A stretch of 64,000 bases of DNA from Rhynchopus euleeides (GCA_963210315.1 OY723273.1:496001-560000); one strand, 5' to 3'; counted from the first letter of the stretch, positions 30,341-42,043 are shown. Translations and numbers: made by a program. The notes: generated from the sequence alone by a model not told the origin.

Positions 30341-32090
30341 TCCGGCGATTTATAGGGGGACCCTTTTCGAATTTTTTTTCCGGGGTGGGTCTATTTTGGA
30401 CGTTTGAGGCCGATTTCGAAGGAATTTTTGAGTTTTGAGCCTATTTTGGGCCCTAAAACGCGTTAAAACCGGTCCCGAAAATGGCTGATTTTTGGCCTTG
30501 GCCAAATCTCGCCCAAAATATCGACCCAAAATTTTCTGGGACGAAAATCGGGTCCTGGTGGTCTGGAACTGTCCATTTTCGAAGACAGTCGTGAGAAAAT
30601 CTCGAGTTTCCGCCCCGAGTTCCCCCATGCGACCCCAAAAATCAAGCAAATGAGGGTTGCCTCCAAATCGGGGTTGTGGGGAGAAAATCGGCCAAATGAG
30701 GTTCGGGTCGTCTCTTGTGCGAAATTCAGACAAAACTCAAGTATTCAAACGCTATACCTACCCCAACCGCAACCCCACCCCCTGCCTTCTGCCCCCCCCA
30801 CCCCTGTGCAAGGTCATGTGCCCCGTCCCATCGCGTGTTGCCTTGATTGTTGCAGATTTTCAAATTGGGAAATTTCAGGTGACCCGATGATAGGGATGTA
30901 CCCCGAGGGTCTACCTGCAGGGATCCACTTTTTGCTATGCCTGCATTGCTGCTGTTTGCGCTTCTCGCCTCCACACACCACCCTGGGGGGAGGGACAGAG
31001 GGCGGAGGGGGCTACACACTTACACAACCGATTCGGTCAAACAATGCCACGTCATCCCCATTGGGGTCCTGGACCGCGGCGTCTCTCCCAGCGAATTGGT
31101 GTCGTCATCAGGCAGGCTAAGTAGTTGTCTACACAGGACATTGGTTTTAAGGGGGGTCTGAGTTCTGCGGAACTGGCTTCAAGGGACGCCCCCTCGTAAT
31201 GACTGGGTGGATGGAGCCAAGTAATACCAGGTGGTCGGACACCGGAACTCTCGGCATTTATTAGTCGCGGGAACTGTGTCCGTGTGGTAGGTGACCCCTT
31301 CCGATTCCACTGATTCCACTCTTGAACATGTAGTGTTGAAAGATACTTGGTGTTCTGATGTTTTACAGGGTACTTGACAAAGGAAAGAGGGTGGTCAGTC
31401 TTGTGATCCACCCTGAATCCTTCCTGTGAGCAGCAGATCCACAACACCTCGACTTCTTTCAGCGGCTGTATTGATATTGCCTGACACAGCAAACATGATT
31501 CAATTGGAGGAACAAGCCTCGTACACCAGCGGCCCAAAAGGTGGATTTCATGTATGGTTTTAGGATTTCCCTTACTACTGATGGTGTAGAGACTACAAAG
31601 CCTGACCTGATGACGCCGCCATGAACCTGGGAGACACGCCGCGTGAGAAGGGACCTCGGTGCGGGGTGGCGTGAAGATCCTGCCTGAGTGCCCTCGTCGG
31701 GACCCGCGGTAAACCGTGGCGTTCCCCCCGAGGCAAGTCCAGGACGAAGGTTGCAGATAACCGCTGCACCTCTTCGTCCGAAAGGAGCTCACAGGATAGG
31801 GGAACTGCCCACACCCCACTCACGACAGTGTATCCGAAAGGTGCACTGCGCGTGTGGTGGCGGTGTCGGGTCCAGACCCACCTCGTTCCCCCATGCCCGT
31901 CAGTTGTTGCCCCTCCAGGGGTGGCTGCTGTCTGGCATGGGGGGCGCCCTCCCTGCCTTGCAAGGGAAAATGTAGAACGGCATGCTGCCCGTTTCTTCAT
32001 TTTTCACCTTGCCTGGTGGGGGGGGAACCTCTCACGAGGCAAAAAAGAGGAACGGCATGCTGCCCGTTCGCTCATTTTTGCCTCGGGGGT
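30341..32090. other. interior of outer TA element, no clear gene
   Basis: Frames are present (for example minus 31052-31819, 255 codons) but without recognisable motifs or splice logic. A short tandem duplication with GAACGGCATGCTGCCCGTT lies at about 31977-32075. Confidence 0.45.
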
Positions 32091-32160
32091 ACATATGCAA
32101 CCTCCGGATTTACATATGTAAGCTCCGGATTTTACATATGTAAACTCCAAAATTTACATA

Positions 32161-32981
32161 TGGGCTCGTCCCATAACCCCCCCCCCCCAAAGTGGCCTTT
32201 TTGGGATTTTTCGCTGAAAACCTGAAAGATCCAGGACATAACCGGTCCTGACCCCCAAACCTGGCCCAAAAGTGATATCTGGGGCTATCCGGGGGTTTCC
32301 TGGGGCAAGTGAGGGTGCAGGGGGGTCTGATTCTGGTGGTGATTTCCTCTCCCACGGCCTTTCTTCGAGGGGGCTCCTCCCCCCCTGAAACCACCTCTTC
32401 CGGGCCTTGACTGAAGCCCTCTCATCCGGACACACGTTCTCAAGCGGGTTGCGTGTGCTGTTCAGAGTTCTTTGTTTTATGCCAGGAAACTTGCACACCC
32501 TTGTCGTGGGGTTTGAGCTTGAACAATCTGACTATCTCGGAGAGTCTGAGAGTATGCCAGCGCTGATCTGCCGCCCTGTGCTTGTAGCAACGGGCAGAAT
32601 GATAGTGTTTCTTCTGTTCGTGCTTTGCGGCTTTCGGTAACTTGATGACAGGACTTGATGTTGCTGGACAGTTCTGGCGATTGCCAACACTGTCGAGGAC
32701 CCTCGCCTCAAGTGTTTCTGAATCTTCAGTCAAGGCCCGGAAGAGGTGGTTTCAGGGGGGGAGGAGCCCCCTCGAAGAAAGGCCGTGGGAGAGGAAATCA
32801 CCACCAGAATCAGACCCCCCTGCACCCTCATTTGCCCCAGGAAACCCCCGGATAGCCCCAGATATCACTTTTGGGCCAGGTTTGGGGGTCAGGACCGGTT
32901 ATGTCCTGTATTTTTCAGGTTTTCAGCAAAAAACCCCAAAAAGGCCACTTTGGGGGGGGGGGGGTTTTTGGGACGAGGCCA
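32161..32981. mobile_element. TA-flanked foldback element with about 260-bp TIRs
   Basis: The termini TGGGCTCGTCCCA and TGGGACGAGGCCA are flanked by TA (32159-32160 and 32982-32983). Arms at about 32161-32425 and 32720-32981 are inverse copies (for example AGTGATATCTGGGGCTATCC on the left and its inverse on the right) around a unique loop of about 300 bp. It interrupts an ATTTACATATGTAAAT palindrome exactly at its central TA. Non-coding. Confidence 0.8.
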
Positions 32982-33005
32982 TATGTAAATCGGAAAATTT
33001 TGATA

Positions 33006-33114
33006 GGGGGCCCTCGCTACCAAGTGTGACTGAGTGAGAAAAAGTGAGAAGTCAGCCATGTTTGGCTGACAACTGACGACTCGTGACTCACAGTGACTCG
33101 TAGCGAGGGCCCCC
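33006..33114. mobile_element. 109-bp foldback element, family 1, copy 2
   Basis: Same sequence as 8904-9012 apart from the target. The 3-bp duplication is ATA (33003-33005 and 33115-33117). It sits in the right subterminal part of the outer TA element. Confidence 0.88.
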
Positions 33115-33172
33115 ATATGCAAAATTTTGATTAGCAAAATGATATGCATTTTCTGCATAAGACCACCGTGTA

Positions 33173-34150
33173 CAGTGCATCCGAATCGGATCCGATACAT
33201 TATCGGACGATTATCGGATCCGATAATCATCCGATAATTTTTTTGGGTGGGTTTTTCAACCAGAAAATGTGACCAATATTCTGCCTGATCAGGGTTAGGG
33301 TTGTTACAACCCCCTGGCAAGCGAGCCTTCGACCGAAGGACAGTAGTGAACATCTGTTCCTTGCGGGCGTCCAGATTGGGTAGGCTTGCTGCGTCCAGCT
33401 TACTGAGGCCGCCCGGTCTCCATCACCCCATATGACTCCGCATTATCGCGCACCCACCCACCCACCGAAGGGGTGGGTGGGTGGTGAAAGAGCCCACGGG
33501 ATCACGAGGATCAGGGTACGGCGAATGCTCGAGGAAGGAAGTGTCAGAAAGAGACCACAACGACCTCCCCCAAAGTACGATGTATTGCTCCGCCCAGACC
33601 CCCCCTGTGGCGTATGTCTGGTGCCCAAGTCCTTTCAAGTTACATGATTCTGTCCGTCCGCAATGAACAGATGTTCACTACCGTGGCCATCGAAAACCAA
33701 CGCCCCAGGGACACCTGCAGTTCCTGAAGGACAAGGGCGCCAGCACCGCTGACTCCGCGGTGAGGGTGGTCGGGAGCCTCCCGACGGAAGCGCGCGACGC
33801 GGTGGTGGAGCGGGGGTCGGTGCAGGACGAGCTCCCTCGGGTGCACCCTCAGTGTGCAAATCAGCTGGCAGCTCTGATGAGCTGCGGCTGCACGACTCCA
33901 CTAAAACTCAAAAAAAATATCAAGCGCGGGGTCTGGGGAGTTTCTCGTGAGGCAGAAATATCGACAAAAAGGGGAAAGAGGGTGTTCTGGTGCCCACAAC
34001 GCACACGAACACTGATTATCGGATGATTATCGGTTGTCCGATAATATCCGATAATGTCCGATAATGCCCGATAATGTCCGATTCGGATCCGATAATTTGG
34101 GATTTTGCCCGAAAATCGGATAATGCCCGATAACCGATTCGGATGCACTG
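33173..34150. mobile_element. TA-flanked element with CCGATAAT arrays
   Basis: The termini CAGTGCATCCGAATCGG and its inverse are flanked by TA (33171-33172 and 34151-34152). Arrays of CCGATAAT/ATTATCGG lie just inside both ends. The left TA is also the right TA of the outer element, so the two abut. The interior matches part of the hAT-like element (33440-33689 resembles 3540-3765) and the intron repeat at 11765-11885. No gene. Confidence 0.8.
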
Positions 34151-34388
34151 TATGCCTAGGGGGGGGGGGGGGTTGGTATGTCGGAAAGCTGTGCCTCTCT
34201 GTGGAAGGCACACAGGGTGTTGCTGTGTGAAGTATGTTGGCTTTTCGCACGCATTTGCAAACCCTCATCTGACGAAGGGGCCCGCGCCTGAAGACCAAAA
34301 AATATCAGAAGACGGGCGTAGAAAGCACATTAACATGACCACCAGGGGAAATTTGGGAAGGCACGAGCAGGCAATACCCAGTTGCGAC

Positions 34389-37368
34389 TCACTGCGGGTA
34401 TTGCAACTTATTCAGGCGGGACAGCTCTAACGCAACCCATATCAGCAACACCACGACAACGACCCCGACCAGAATGGATGCGAGTAACAGGACTGTCTGC
34501 TCCTCGCTCGCCTTGTTGGACCCAGTCCCTGGCACTTTCCGAACCACGGTATGGATGACCGGGGGTGGTGTGGCGGCCGCCTGCTCCTCCTCATCCACGG
34601 ACATGCCTTCGGACACCAGAGGTGCACAGGCCACAGTCACGTTGCCCGACAGCAGCACCACCGCCCACCCGCCGTCCTGCATGGGGTCCACAGGGCGCAG
34701 CGCAGGGAGCGTGTGTGCCAGGTCGAGAAAGGAGTGTGCCGACACGCCGTGCACAGGCAGCGTCTGCAGCACACCTAGATGCGGCGTGAGGTCGCCAAGC
34801 GGGCAGCGCGTGTCAGCGTTGGCCTCCATGGGGTGCTCCTTCAGGCACCGCATCATGTTCCCCACCTCGCCCTTGAGTGGGTTGTACATATCACGTGCCT
34901 CCCGGTAGTCTGACACACAGGTTGCAGCATCTCCGAAGCTCCCCACCGTGCGCTTGGCGATGTGGTATGACATGTCGGGCAGTGGGGTGTCGCTGTGCAG
35001 CGACACGTGGATGAGCGTGTCACTCGCAGGGTCGTACTGCGACAGCCGCAGGTGCCCTGTGATCCCAAACTCTCCGGTGTTGCTGTGCTGCTGTGAGAAG
35101 TTTGCCCACAGCACCGTGCGCTCGTGTCGGAACCCTGTCGCAGGTCGCGTAATCTCAGCGCAGATGGGTGCGGGCAGCCCGCCACCACCAATCACAAGCA
35201 CCCTGCCTTCGACAGACATCCAACCCGACAGCCGCAGCCCATCGTCCTCCACACGCACCGGCGAGTCATCCTGCCCCACACCGCCCACCAGGAGGTCCCC
35301 AAACTTGTTCCGGAAGTCACCCACCCGGCAAGCCAGATACTTACTGTGTGTGTTTCTCATCCTGAAGCACATCATCGGTCGATCCGCATTTTCGTAGGGG
35401 TTATACACGTAAGCATCAGGCCGGGGACACCCCCCTTGCCTCGGGTTGTAGATGCCCCACGTCAGCCGCTGCAGCTGGGGGCCCTTGTGGGAGCTGGCCA
35501 CCTGTCTGAAGAGCGGCCCCAGCTTCGCTGTGACGGACACCCGGGGGGATACGGCGTTGTAGGGGAAGTCCTTGGGGAAGCCGTCGAAGGCCGACTCGAA
35601 GGCAACACTGCCGTGATGTGCGAAGTCAGCCACAAGGTGGTTCGCCTGCTGCTCCCTGTGGTGGAGCATCACCGCCTGGTAGGCCTGCGATGCGCGCGTC
35701 GACGTGACAGGCCCGAAGCTGCCTACAAAGCTGTCAGTGCTGAAGAGATCTGCCGTGTCGTAGTCCGACTGTGCTGCGATGGCCATGCCCGCAGATCTCA
35801 GTGCAATGTGCATGGCTTCGATGTGGGCGCGCGAGCCTGATGGATGCACTGCGACGGGGTCCTCCGCCATTTTCACCGCAGCCGCGTGCCACGCATCTGC
35901 AGCAGGGCGCATGATGATCCGCGTCCCCTGCCCCTCACCTGCGTGCACCGCAACCTCTGTGCGTGGCGCCGTGCTGTTCAGGAGTCCCACCAGGGCATCT
36001 CTGGCGGCTGCGTCCAGCGTGCGGTCCAGCGCCACCTCTAGGGTCGTCATCGGCACAAAGCGGTGCACGGGGAGGTATGCAAAATACGGGGAGCGTGGCC
36101 TGCAGGGGATAGCGCGGTCCACATCCTCAGTCCGATATCTGTTGTAGTTGCAAGGGGGCGTGAACCTTCGGGGGGCCGCGCACACCAAAGAGCCGCTGTC
36201 GCTGTAGGGCACCTCCGTCCCTGGCACCGAGAGGCCCGTGATGGGGTCGACACACCAGGCGGTAGTGTTGGTGTTGTCAGCACGCAGCACAACAAAATCG
36301 GTACCTTTTTCATCGCAGTCCTCTTTAAATGGTGTCTCCGTACATCTGTCGCTGGCATCGGGGTACATGCACCTGCGTGCAATCAGCTCGGTGACGCTGG
36401 GGCACATCCTCACCGGGTCGCATGTGGCGCTGTCTGTGGTTTGAGCATCACCATTGAAAATCGCCGGGCATCTGCTAATGTCCCACCTGTCGCGCAACAG
36501 GCTCTCACACCGCACCACACCATCGTCAGGGCACAGCACATCGCCTCGCTCGAAGAACGCAGGGCATGTGTCGCAGTGATCCACGCAGATGTCGCCAATG
36601 CTGAACCCCCTGATGTCCCCGGGAGCCATGCGGCTTACTCCGACGAACATCTCTGGGAGGACAGCTGCAGAAGGGCCCCCCGCACCCCAGCTGTGTGACA
36701 GCGGTACCACACGTAACCGACCCATACTCCAGCCAGTCATCCAGTAGTGCGGACAGCAAGCTGCAGTGCAGCGTGGACACGATATTCACATGGGATACGT
36801 CATTGCCAATCACGGTGAGCACGGCGTAGTATTGGAAGTCCGACTTCAGACCTCTGTAGCGCACCAGCCAGAGGAATCGGACAAAACGCTCGGCCTGCGC
36901 AGCACTGCGGTAGACATTGCCTTTGTAGCTGAACTGTATTCGTGAGAAATCGACATCCTGAGTATGGAGGTTGCCGTGGATACGGCTGCCCGGGTTCGTC
37001 AGGGCCAGCCGATAGGAACCTGTTGCCGAGCTGAAGTAGACGCTGAAGGAAGCAGCGCCCTTATCCCTACGGCCCGCCCGGAAGTCCAACCCACCCACCG
37101 CCCACAGCGTGATTGTGCCCGCCAACCTACACTTAGGCTCCGACGGCGCGAGGCATTCCCCTCCGCAGTAGACGTGCAGGGTATCCTTCCCAGTGCATTC
37201 GTCGGGACACACGTCAGAGAGGGGTGTGGTCAGGTTGACGCCGACGACCGACACACACCACTGCAACGAGGGGCAGTACGCCTCTGTGCGGGAACAGATG
37301 TGCTCAGCTGCATGCACCCCCCCGACTAGGCAGAAGAGCAACACCGCCAGGGCAGCACAACTCCACAT
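34389..37368 (-). CDS. secreted/type I membrane protein with two degenerate SOD-like domains
   Basis: Starts at ATG 37368 with a signal peptide (MWSCAALAVLLFCLVGGVHA) right after a CAG acceptor-like site, followed by a Cys-rich segment. The frame shifts by one at about 36690-36727. A 37-bp GTATGG...CACACAG intron (36691-36727) restores it; an indel in the nearby six-C run is the alternative. The second part, to the TGA at 34389, has two tandem regions resembling Cu/Zn superoxide dismutase. The first has TWGIYNPRQGGCPRPDAYVY, NPYENADRP, CRVGDFRNKFGDL and GWMSVEGRVLVI. The second has SYHIAKRTVGSFGDAATCV, YNPL and CPLGDLTPHLGVL. The metal-binding histidines are mostly replaced, so catalysis is unlikely. 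One C-terminal membrane helix (VLLLASILVGVVVVVLLIWV) and a short tail follow. About 980 residues in all. The SOD assignment is by eye; function is unknown. Confidence 0.7.
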
Positions 37369-38645
37369 GGCATGCCTGTCGGGTGGTGAGGTGGTGGCGG
37401 TGGTGGGGAGCTGCACACCCCCGAGACCCCTGGTGGTGGTGGTGGGGAGCTGCAGGTCGCTGAGAGTCCTGGAAGAGAGCAACCCATCAGTGAGGAGAGA
37501 GAGTGCGTATGTGCAGGCGCCAAAGCTTGTGATAGTTGTCAAACAAATGCGCTCGGTTTTCAGAGTCACTGGCCACCTGGGCACGGTGGGGTGGGGCATG
37601 GAGGGGCGAGAAGTGGGGGCTGAGGGGGGTTTGGAGGGGTCTCTAAAAATACTACTGCCCCCGCGACAGCGCGTGTGGGGGGGTGGCGGAGGCACGGCCG
37701 CCGGGGTGGAAGGGACGACCCACCACCCAGCGTCACGCCCTCACCCCCCCCAGGCCCCACACACAGGCACAGGCATTGCCGGCCGGTCACCACCACCACC
37801 GGCACAAACGCATGCGGTATATAATTCTTCCAGCACACACACACGCAGTCACACAATCTCCCGCAAGGATCTAATTGCAGCTGGCACGTCTTCACCTGAG
37901 GTGGGTTATATATGTTAGGCTGCTGTTGAGTCCAGCCGCTCCCCCCATGCACAATAACACAGTGTGGGGCGCTGTGCAGTAGTGTGCACTGCACTGAGCA
38001 CCACCTGCTCGGAGGGCCGGGTATCCACTATACAATCACCGTGGAAACCCACAAAACCTGAATCTCGCGAATTTATTTTGTCAAATTGGGGGCCCTCGCT
38101 ACCAAGTGTGACTGAGTGAGAAAAAGTGAGGAGTCAGCCATGTTTGGCTGAAAACTGACGACTCGTGACTCACAGTGACGCGTAGCGAGGGCCCCCATTT
38201 GTTTGCTTTTTTTATTGAGTGTGCCGACAAACCGCCAGGCTGGCGTATGAAAAACGGCACAGACTGCGACGCGCATAATGTCGTCTGCAGGCCGGGCATT
38301 CTTTGTTGTAATTTCATGCCGGGGAGGAGGAGACGCACACCCTTCGTCCTCCTGCAAGGGGAGAGGGGGGGGGAAAGAGCAACAAAATGGTCAGGCGCAG
38401 ACAATCAATAAAAAGAGAAACGGGGGAGAGTTGCAACTTGAAACAAAAAAAGGCGATCTAGAAGGGATGGGGGTGGGATGAGGGACGCTGGCTGGCTGGC
38501 GATAGGTAGAGAAGAGAGAGAAACGGGCAGGCAAGCAGAGAGCTGCAGGTTGTTCGGCTTTGTCTTCATCATCTCTGCCAGAGAGGTTGTGTTCTTTTGG
38601 CACAGTGCACACAGCACTTTGCACAGGAGTGGGGGGGGGGGGGTA
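37369..38645. other. spacer upstream of the SOD-like gene
   Basis: No gene seen. It holds a C-rich leader, a family 1 foldback element at 38088-38196, and poly(G) adjoining the TA element at 38646. Confidence 0.5.
38088..38196. mobile_element. 109-bp foldback element, family 1, copy 3
   Basis: Flanked by the 3-bp duplication ATT (38085-38087 and 38197-38199). Differs from copies 1 and 2 at a few positions. Confidence 0.88.
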
Positions 38646-39793
38646 GGGGGGGTCAAATGCCACCCTTTTACGTGGACAAACACGATTTTTCAAAAAACCG
38701 GCGCAGAGGCCCCAAAGCCCCCGTAAACCCTCCAAACCCCCCCAGATCGGTCCGGAAACCCATCGAACCCCACTTTTCCACCATTCCGGGCACCTCAGGT
38801 GCCCGAATTGGGGTACCTAAATTTTGTGCCACCGTTTGGTACCGGACAGTGCCACTGTGTGGGAGGTTGGAAAAGAAAATGCCCCAACACACCACATCTG
38901 AGGGTTGCAATGCATGTTGCTTGCCAACCACGTCATCCGGTGGGTGTCAGGCGCTATGTAGGTGGCATTAGCCAGGTCTTCGATGAGTTCTGGCTTGTAT
39001 ATGTACCTCCCTGCCACCATGCACCGGGAGGCTGCCTGTAGGTACGGAACAAGTCCAGATGGTCGTGTGATTCCTGTGCAGCAGTGCTCCACAACCGGGA
39101 TGTGTTGACAACGACTGTTGCAACACGAGCTGTACATTCCGGGAACACACGAAGTGCGCTGTCGTGGTACCCATTGTGCCAGAATTGGTAGTTGCTGCGG
39201 TCTACTTTGCCTGGCCCAAGAGCACTGGTACTGAACGGTGCAATATGCGTGGCGAGGTGAATGCAACGGAAGGGCGCAAAGTCAATACAGCTCTCGGATG
39301 GCGGGTGGTGGTGCCACTAGTGTGTGACGTTCACTCGAGGATACAACGCATCACAATGAATCAGCAACCGTGGACCGAGTACAATACGCTCTCTGTGGCT
39401 GGTGTGGGGGACAAAGGCAGTGCCTGTGCCGCAGGCAGGGAGGTACATATACAAGCCAGAACACATCGAAGACCTGGCTCATGCCACCTACATAGCGCCT
39501 GACACCCACCGGATGACGTGGTTGGCAAGCAACATGCATTGCAACCCTCAGATGTGGTGTGTTGGGGCATTTTCTTTTCCAACCTCCCACACAGTGGCAC
39601 TGTCCGGTACCAAACGGTGGCACAAAATTTAGGTACCCCAATTCGGGCACCTGAGGTGCCCGGAATGGTGGAAAAGTGGGGTTCGATGGGTTTCCGGACC
39701 GATCTGGGGGGGTTTGGAGGGTTTACGGGGGCTTTGGGGCCTCTGCGCCGGTTTTTTGAAAAATCGTGTTTGTCACCCCCATTTGACCCCCCC
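38646..39793. mobile_element. TA-flanked element with about 365-bp TIRs, copy 1
   Basis: The termini GGGGGGGTCAAATG and its inverse are flanked by TA (38644-38645 and 39794-39795). Inverse arms span about 38646-39015 and 39434-39793 around a loop of about 418 bp. A copy nearly identical over its whole length is at 49970-51115. Frames in the arms are mirror images of each other and not genes. It abuts the element at 39796. Confidence 0.85.
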
Positions 39794-39795
39794 TA

Positions 39796-40391
39796 GGGCA
39801 GTGCTCGCCGAATACGGGCATACGTATGCGTATTCATACGTATGCACGTATGCAGATTTCGGAAAAACGTCTGCATACGTCTGTTAATACTTTTGCACTG
39901 TACGCTGCCAGGCAGGGCTTCCCCCACACATGCCACTCTTTGGTGCCTGCCCACTGTGCCTCCTGCTGTTCTGGCACGAACAACGTCGCTACTGTGCCCA
40001 AAAATGCCCGGAAACACATTTTTGGGACATATGCGCACCCAGAGAGCCAGATTTGGCCGTTGGGGGAAAATCATATTATGGGTCCATCCGGGCCCAGGTA
40101 CATGTACCAAGTACCTTGGTACAGGAGCCAAATGGGCCGTGGGGCCCGGCCCATACTTACGGGCTTTCCCCGACCCAAGGTACCCAGGGGCCGAAACAAC
40201 GTACGTGGGTCCACTGCGCACTGAGAACCTAGCCCACAGGACGACAGGACGTGCACAGGCACTGGGCCCACTCTCCTCCACCGGTGACCTGCCAGCCGTA
40301 TGCGTATTCGAGCCGTATGCGTATTCATACGTATGCACGTATGCAGATTTTGGGTTTTTCGAAGAATACGCGTATTCTGCAAGCACTGCCC
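39796..40391. mobile_element. TA-flanked element with GTATGCATACG-type arrays, copy 1
   Basis: The termini GGGCAGTGCT and AGCACTGCCC are flanked by TA (39794-39795 and 40392-40393). Both subterminal regions carry GCATACGTATGAATACGCAT-type repeats. The 596-bp element recurs at 61680-62274 in opposite orientation. Non-coding. Confidence 0.85.
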
Positions 40392-40604
40392 TAGGGGGGG
40401 GGGGGGGGAGTCGGGGATCATAGGGGGGGAAGGGAAGGGCAATCTAGAGTTTACGAACAGGGAATCACACAGCCATCAGCAGCACGCCACAGAAGCCTAT
40501 ACCAGGGCGGGGTGGGGGAAGGCAAAAGGCCCGGAAGCGGGTCTCGCCACACATAGTTGCATGGGGGGGGGAGGGGGGGGCTTCCCGCAGGATGGGCTTT
40601 CCAA

Positions 40605-42043
40605 TCACGGCATCGTGACTGCCACGGTCATGCCGTCGAACCAGGGGTGCTGTGTGGGGCGTGTGGTGTGGATATGGTTGATATGCATTGCCAAAAGGGA
40701 AGGGTTTGTTCGTTCGATCTAGTATGGATCCTGTCTCGAGAGAGAGAGGACAGGTGGAGGCTGATAGAAGGCTGCATACCTGCAGTGCACCAGCGGCGGT
40801 GATGCGCTCGTTGGGGTCGTAGGTCAGCAGCTTGCCCAGCAGGTCGATACCCAGCGGGTCCACGTCGCGGCACACGTCTGCCAGGTTCTTCCGGGCCCAC
40901 TTGGGGAACACGGGCTTGTAGTCCGGCAGGGAGGTCACACCCGGCCAAGTGCGCTCGTCAGGCGTCCCCAGCAGGCGGAACACCTGGAACAGCTCGTCGA
41001 TCTCGCAGTCCCCAGGGAACAGCGGGGAGCGGTTCACCATCTCGGACATGATAGCCCCACAGCTCCATGTGTCAACCACGGTGGAGTAGCGCTTCTCGCC
41101 CAGGAGGATCTCGGGGGCGCGGTACCACAGCGTCACCACCTCGTGGGTGTAGGCGGGCATCGGGAACTGCAGTGGTGGGGGTGGGTGTGGGCCGGGTGAC
41201 TGCCAGAACAGGGCATCGCACACACGGGACAGGATTGACAAAGCCAACGCCCTGCAGCAACGGATCAAAACCAAAGAAAGAACCCCCGTGGAGCCTTCGT
41301 TCTGTGCCGACTGCCACCAGGCAATGCCACTGTGCGGGCCGGAAGAACCCAAGACAACAGCCCTCCCAGACCTGCTGGGAGCACAGCCAACTGTGGCAGT
41401 AGTGCCTTCGCTCAGAAATGCAGAAAAGTGAGAAAGGTGGCACAGTCTGACACACAGTGTGGCACATGTTATGCCGCCTAGCAAGCCTGAAGACACGACA
41501 AACCCTTCCCACCTCATGACCACCACACCAAGCTTTGCCTGACAATGGGCAACCAGCCCAGCTGCCTGCAGCAGTGCATACCTGGAAGGCGCGCGCGAGA
41601 CCGAAGTCGGCAATCTTGAGGGTGCCGTCAACCACCAGCAGGTTCTGCGGCTTCAGGTCACGGTGGATGATGCGCTGCGAGTGGCAGAAGCAGAGGCCCT
41701 TCAGCAGCTGGTGCATCATCGACTTCAGCTTGGTGCCGCGGATGGCCTGCTTGGTGGCGTTCATCATCTGCTTCAGGTCGGAGTCGCAGAACTCGAAGAC
41801 GAGCAGCAGCTTGGTGCTGGAAGACACCACATCCAGCAGGTTGACGATGTTCTCATGGTGCAGCGTCTTCAGAACGCTGATCTCACGCAGCGCCGTGCTC
41901 GGCATCCCCTCGTCCTCCGTCTCCAGGCGAATCTTCTTCAGCGCCACGGTGCGGCCCGTCGTCGTGTCACGCCCTTTGTACACAACGCCGTAGGTCCCCT
42001 CACCCAGCTTCGCCATCATGTGGTACTTGCCTGTGGCCTGCAT
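40605..42043 (-). CDS. cyclin-dependent kinase, PSTALRE type
   Basis: Exons 42043-41582, 41166-40780 and 40649-40605 (introns GTATGC...GCAG and GTATGC...ACAG, both phase 0) give 297 residues, the usual CDK length. Motifs: glycine loop [11 protein letters not shown] with the Thr-Tyr inhibitory pair, catalytic Lys in VALKKIR, cyclin-binding helix [25 protein letters not shown], and activation segment [16 protein letters not shown] with the T-loop Thr. The C-lobe has [11 protein letters not shown] and a final [14 protein letters not shown]. The kinase would be cyclin-activated and control the cell cycle; which phase cannot be told. Intron 1 contains a decayed foldback element (about 41404-41477). 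The paralogue at 45633-47014 has the same positions for its last two introns. Confidence 0.93.

Larger units (their letters stand above)
24946..33170. mobile_element. outer TA-flanked element with TTTACATATGTAAA arrays
   Basis: The left end CACGGTGGTCTTA and right end TAAGACCACCGTG are flanked by TA (24944-24945 and 33171-33172). AATGCATATCATTTTGC is conserved in both subterminal regions. Perfect or near-perfect copies of the palindrome TTTACATATGTAAA occur near both ends and at 30286-30340 and 32108-32160. Other elements sit inside: 25103-30271 (itself holding the retroelement), 32161-32981 and the 109-bp copy at 33006. Removing them leaves about 2.1 kb, with no recognisable gene between 30341 and 32090. 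Terminal similarity to 6173-8513 places both in one superfamily. Confidence 0.75.

Noticed and set aside
31052..31819. 255-codon minus frame as a gene
   Set aside because: No motif, no protein-like conservation pattern, lies in the interior of a mobile element.
38817..39266. 149-codon frame repeated at 50141-50590
   Set aside because: Its repetition only reflects two copies of the same foldback element; the frame lies across an arm and the loop and has no motif.
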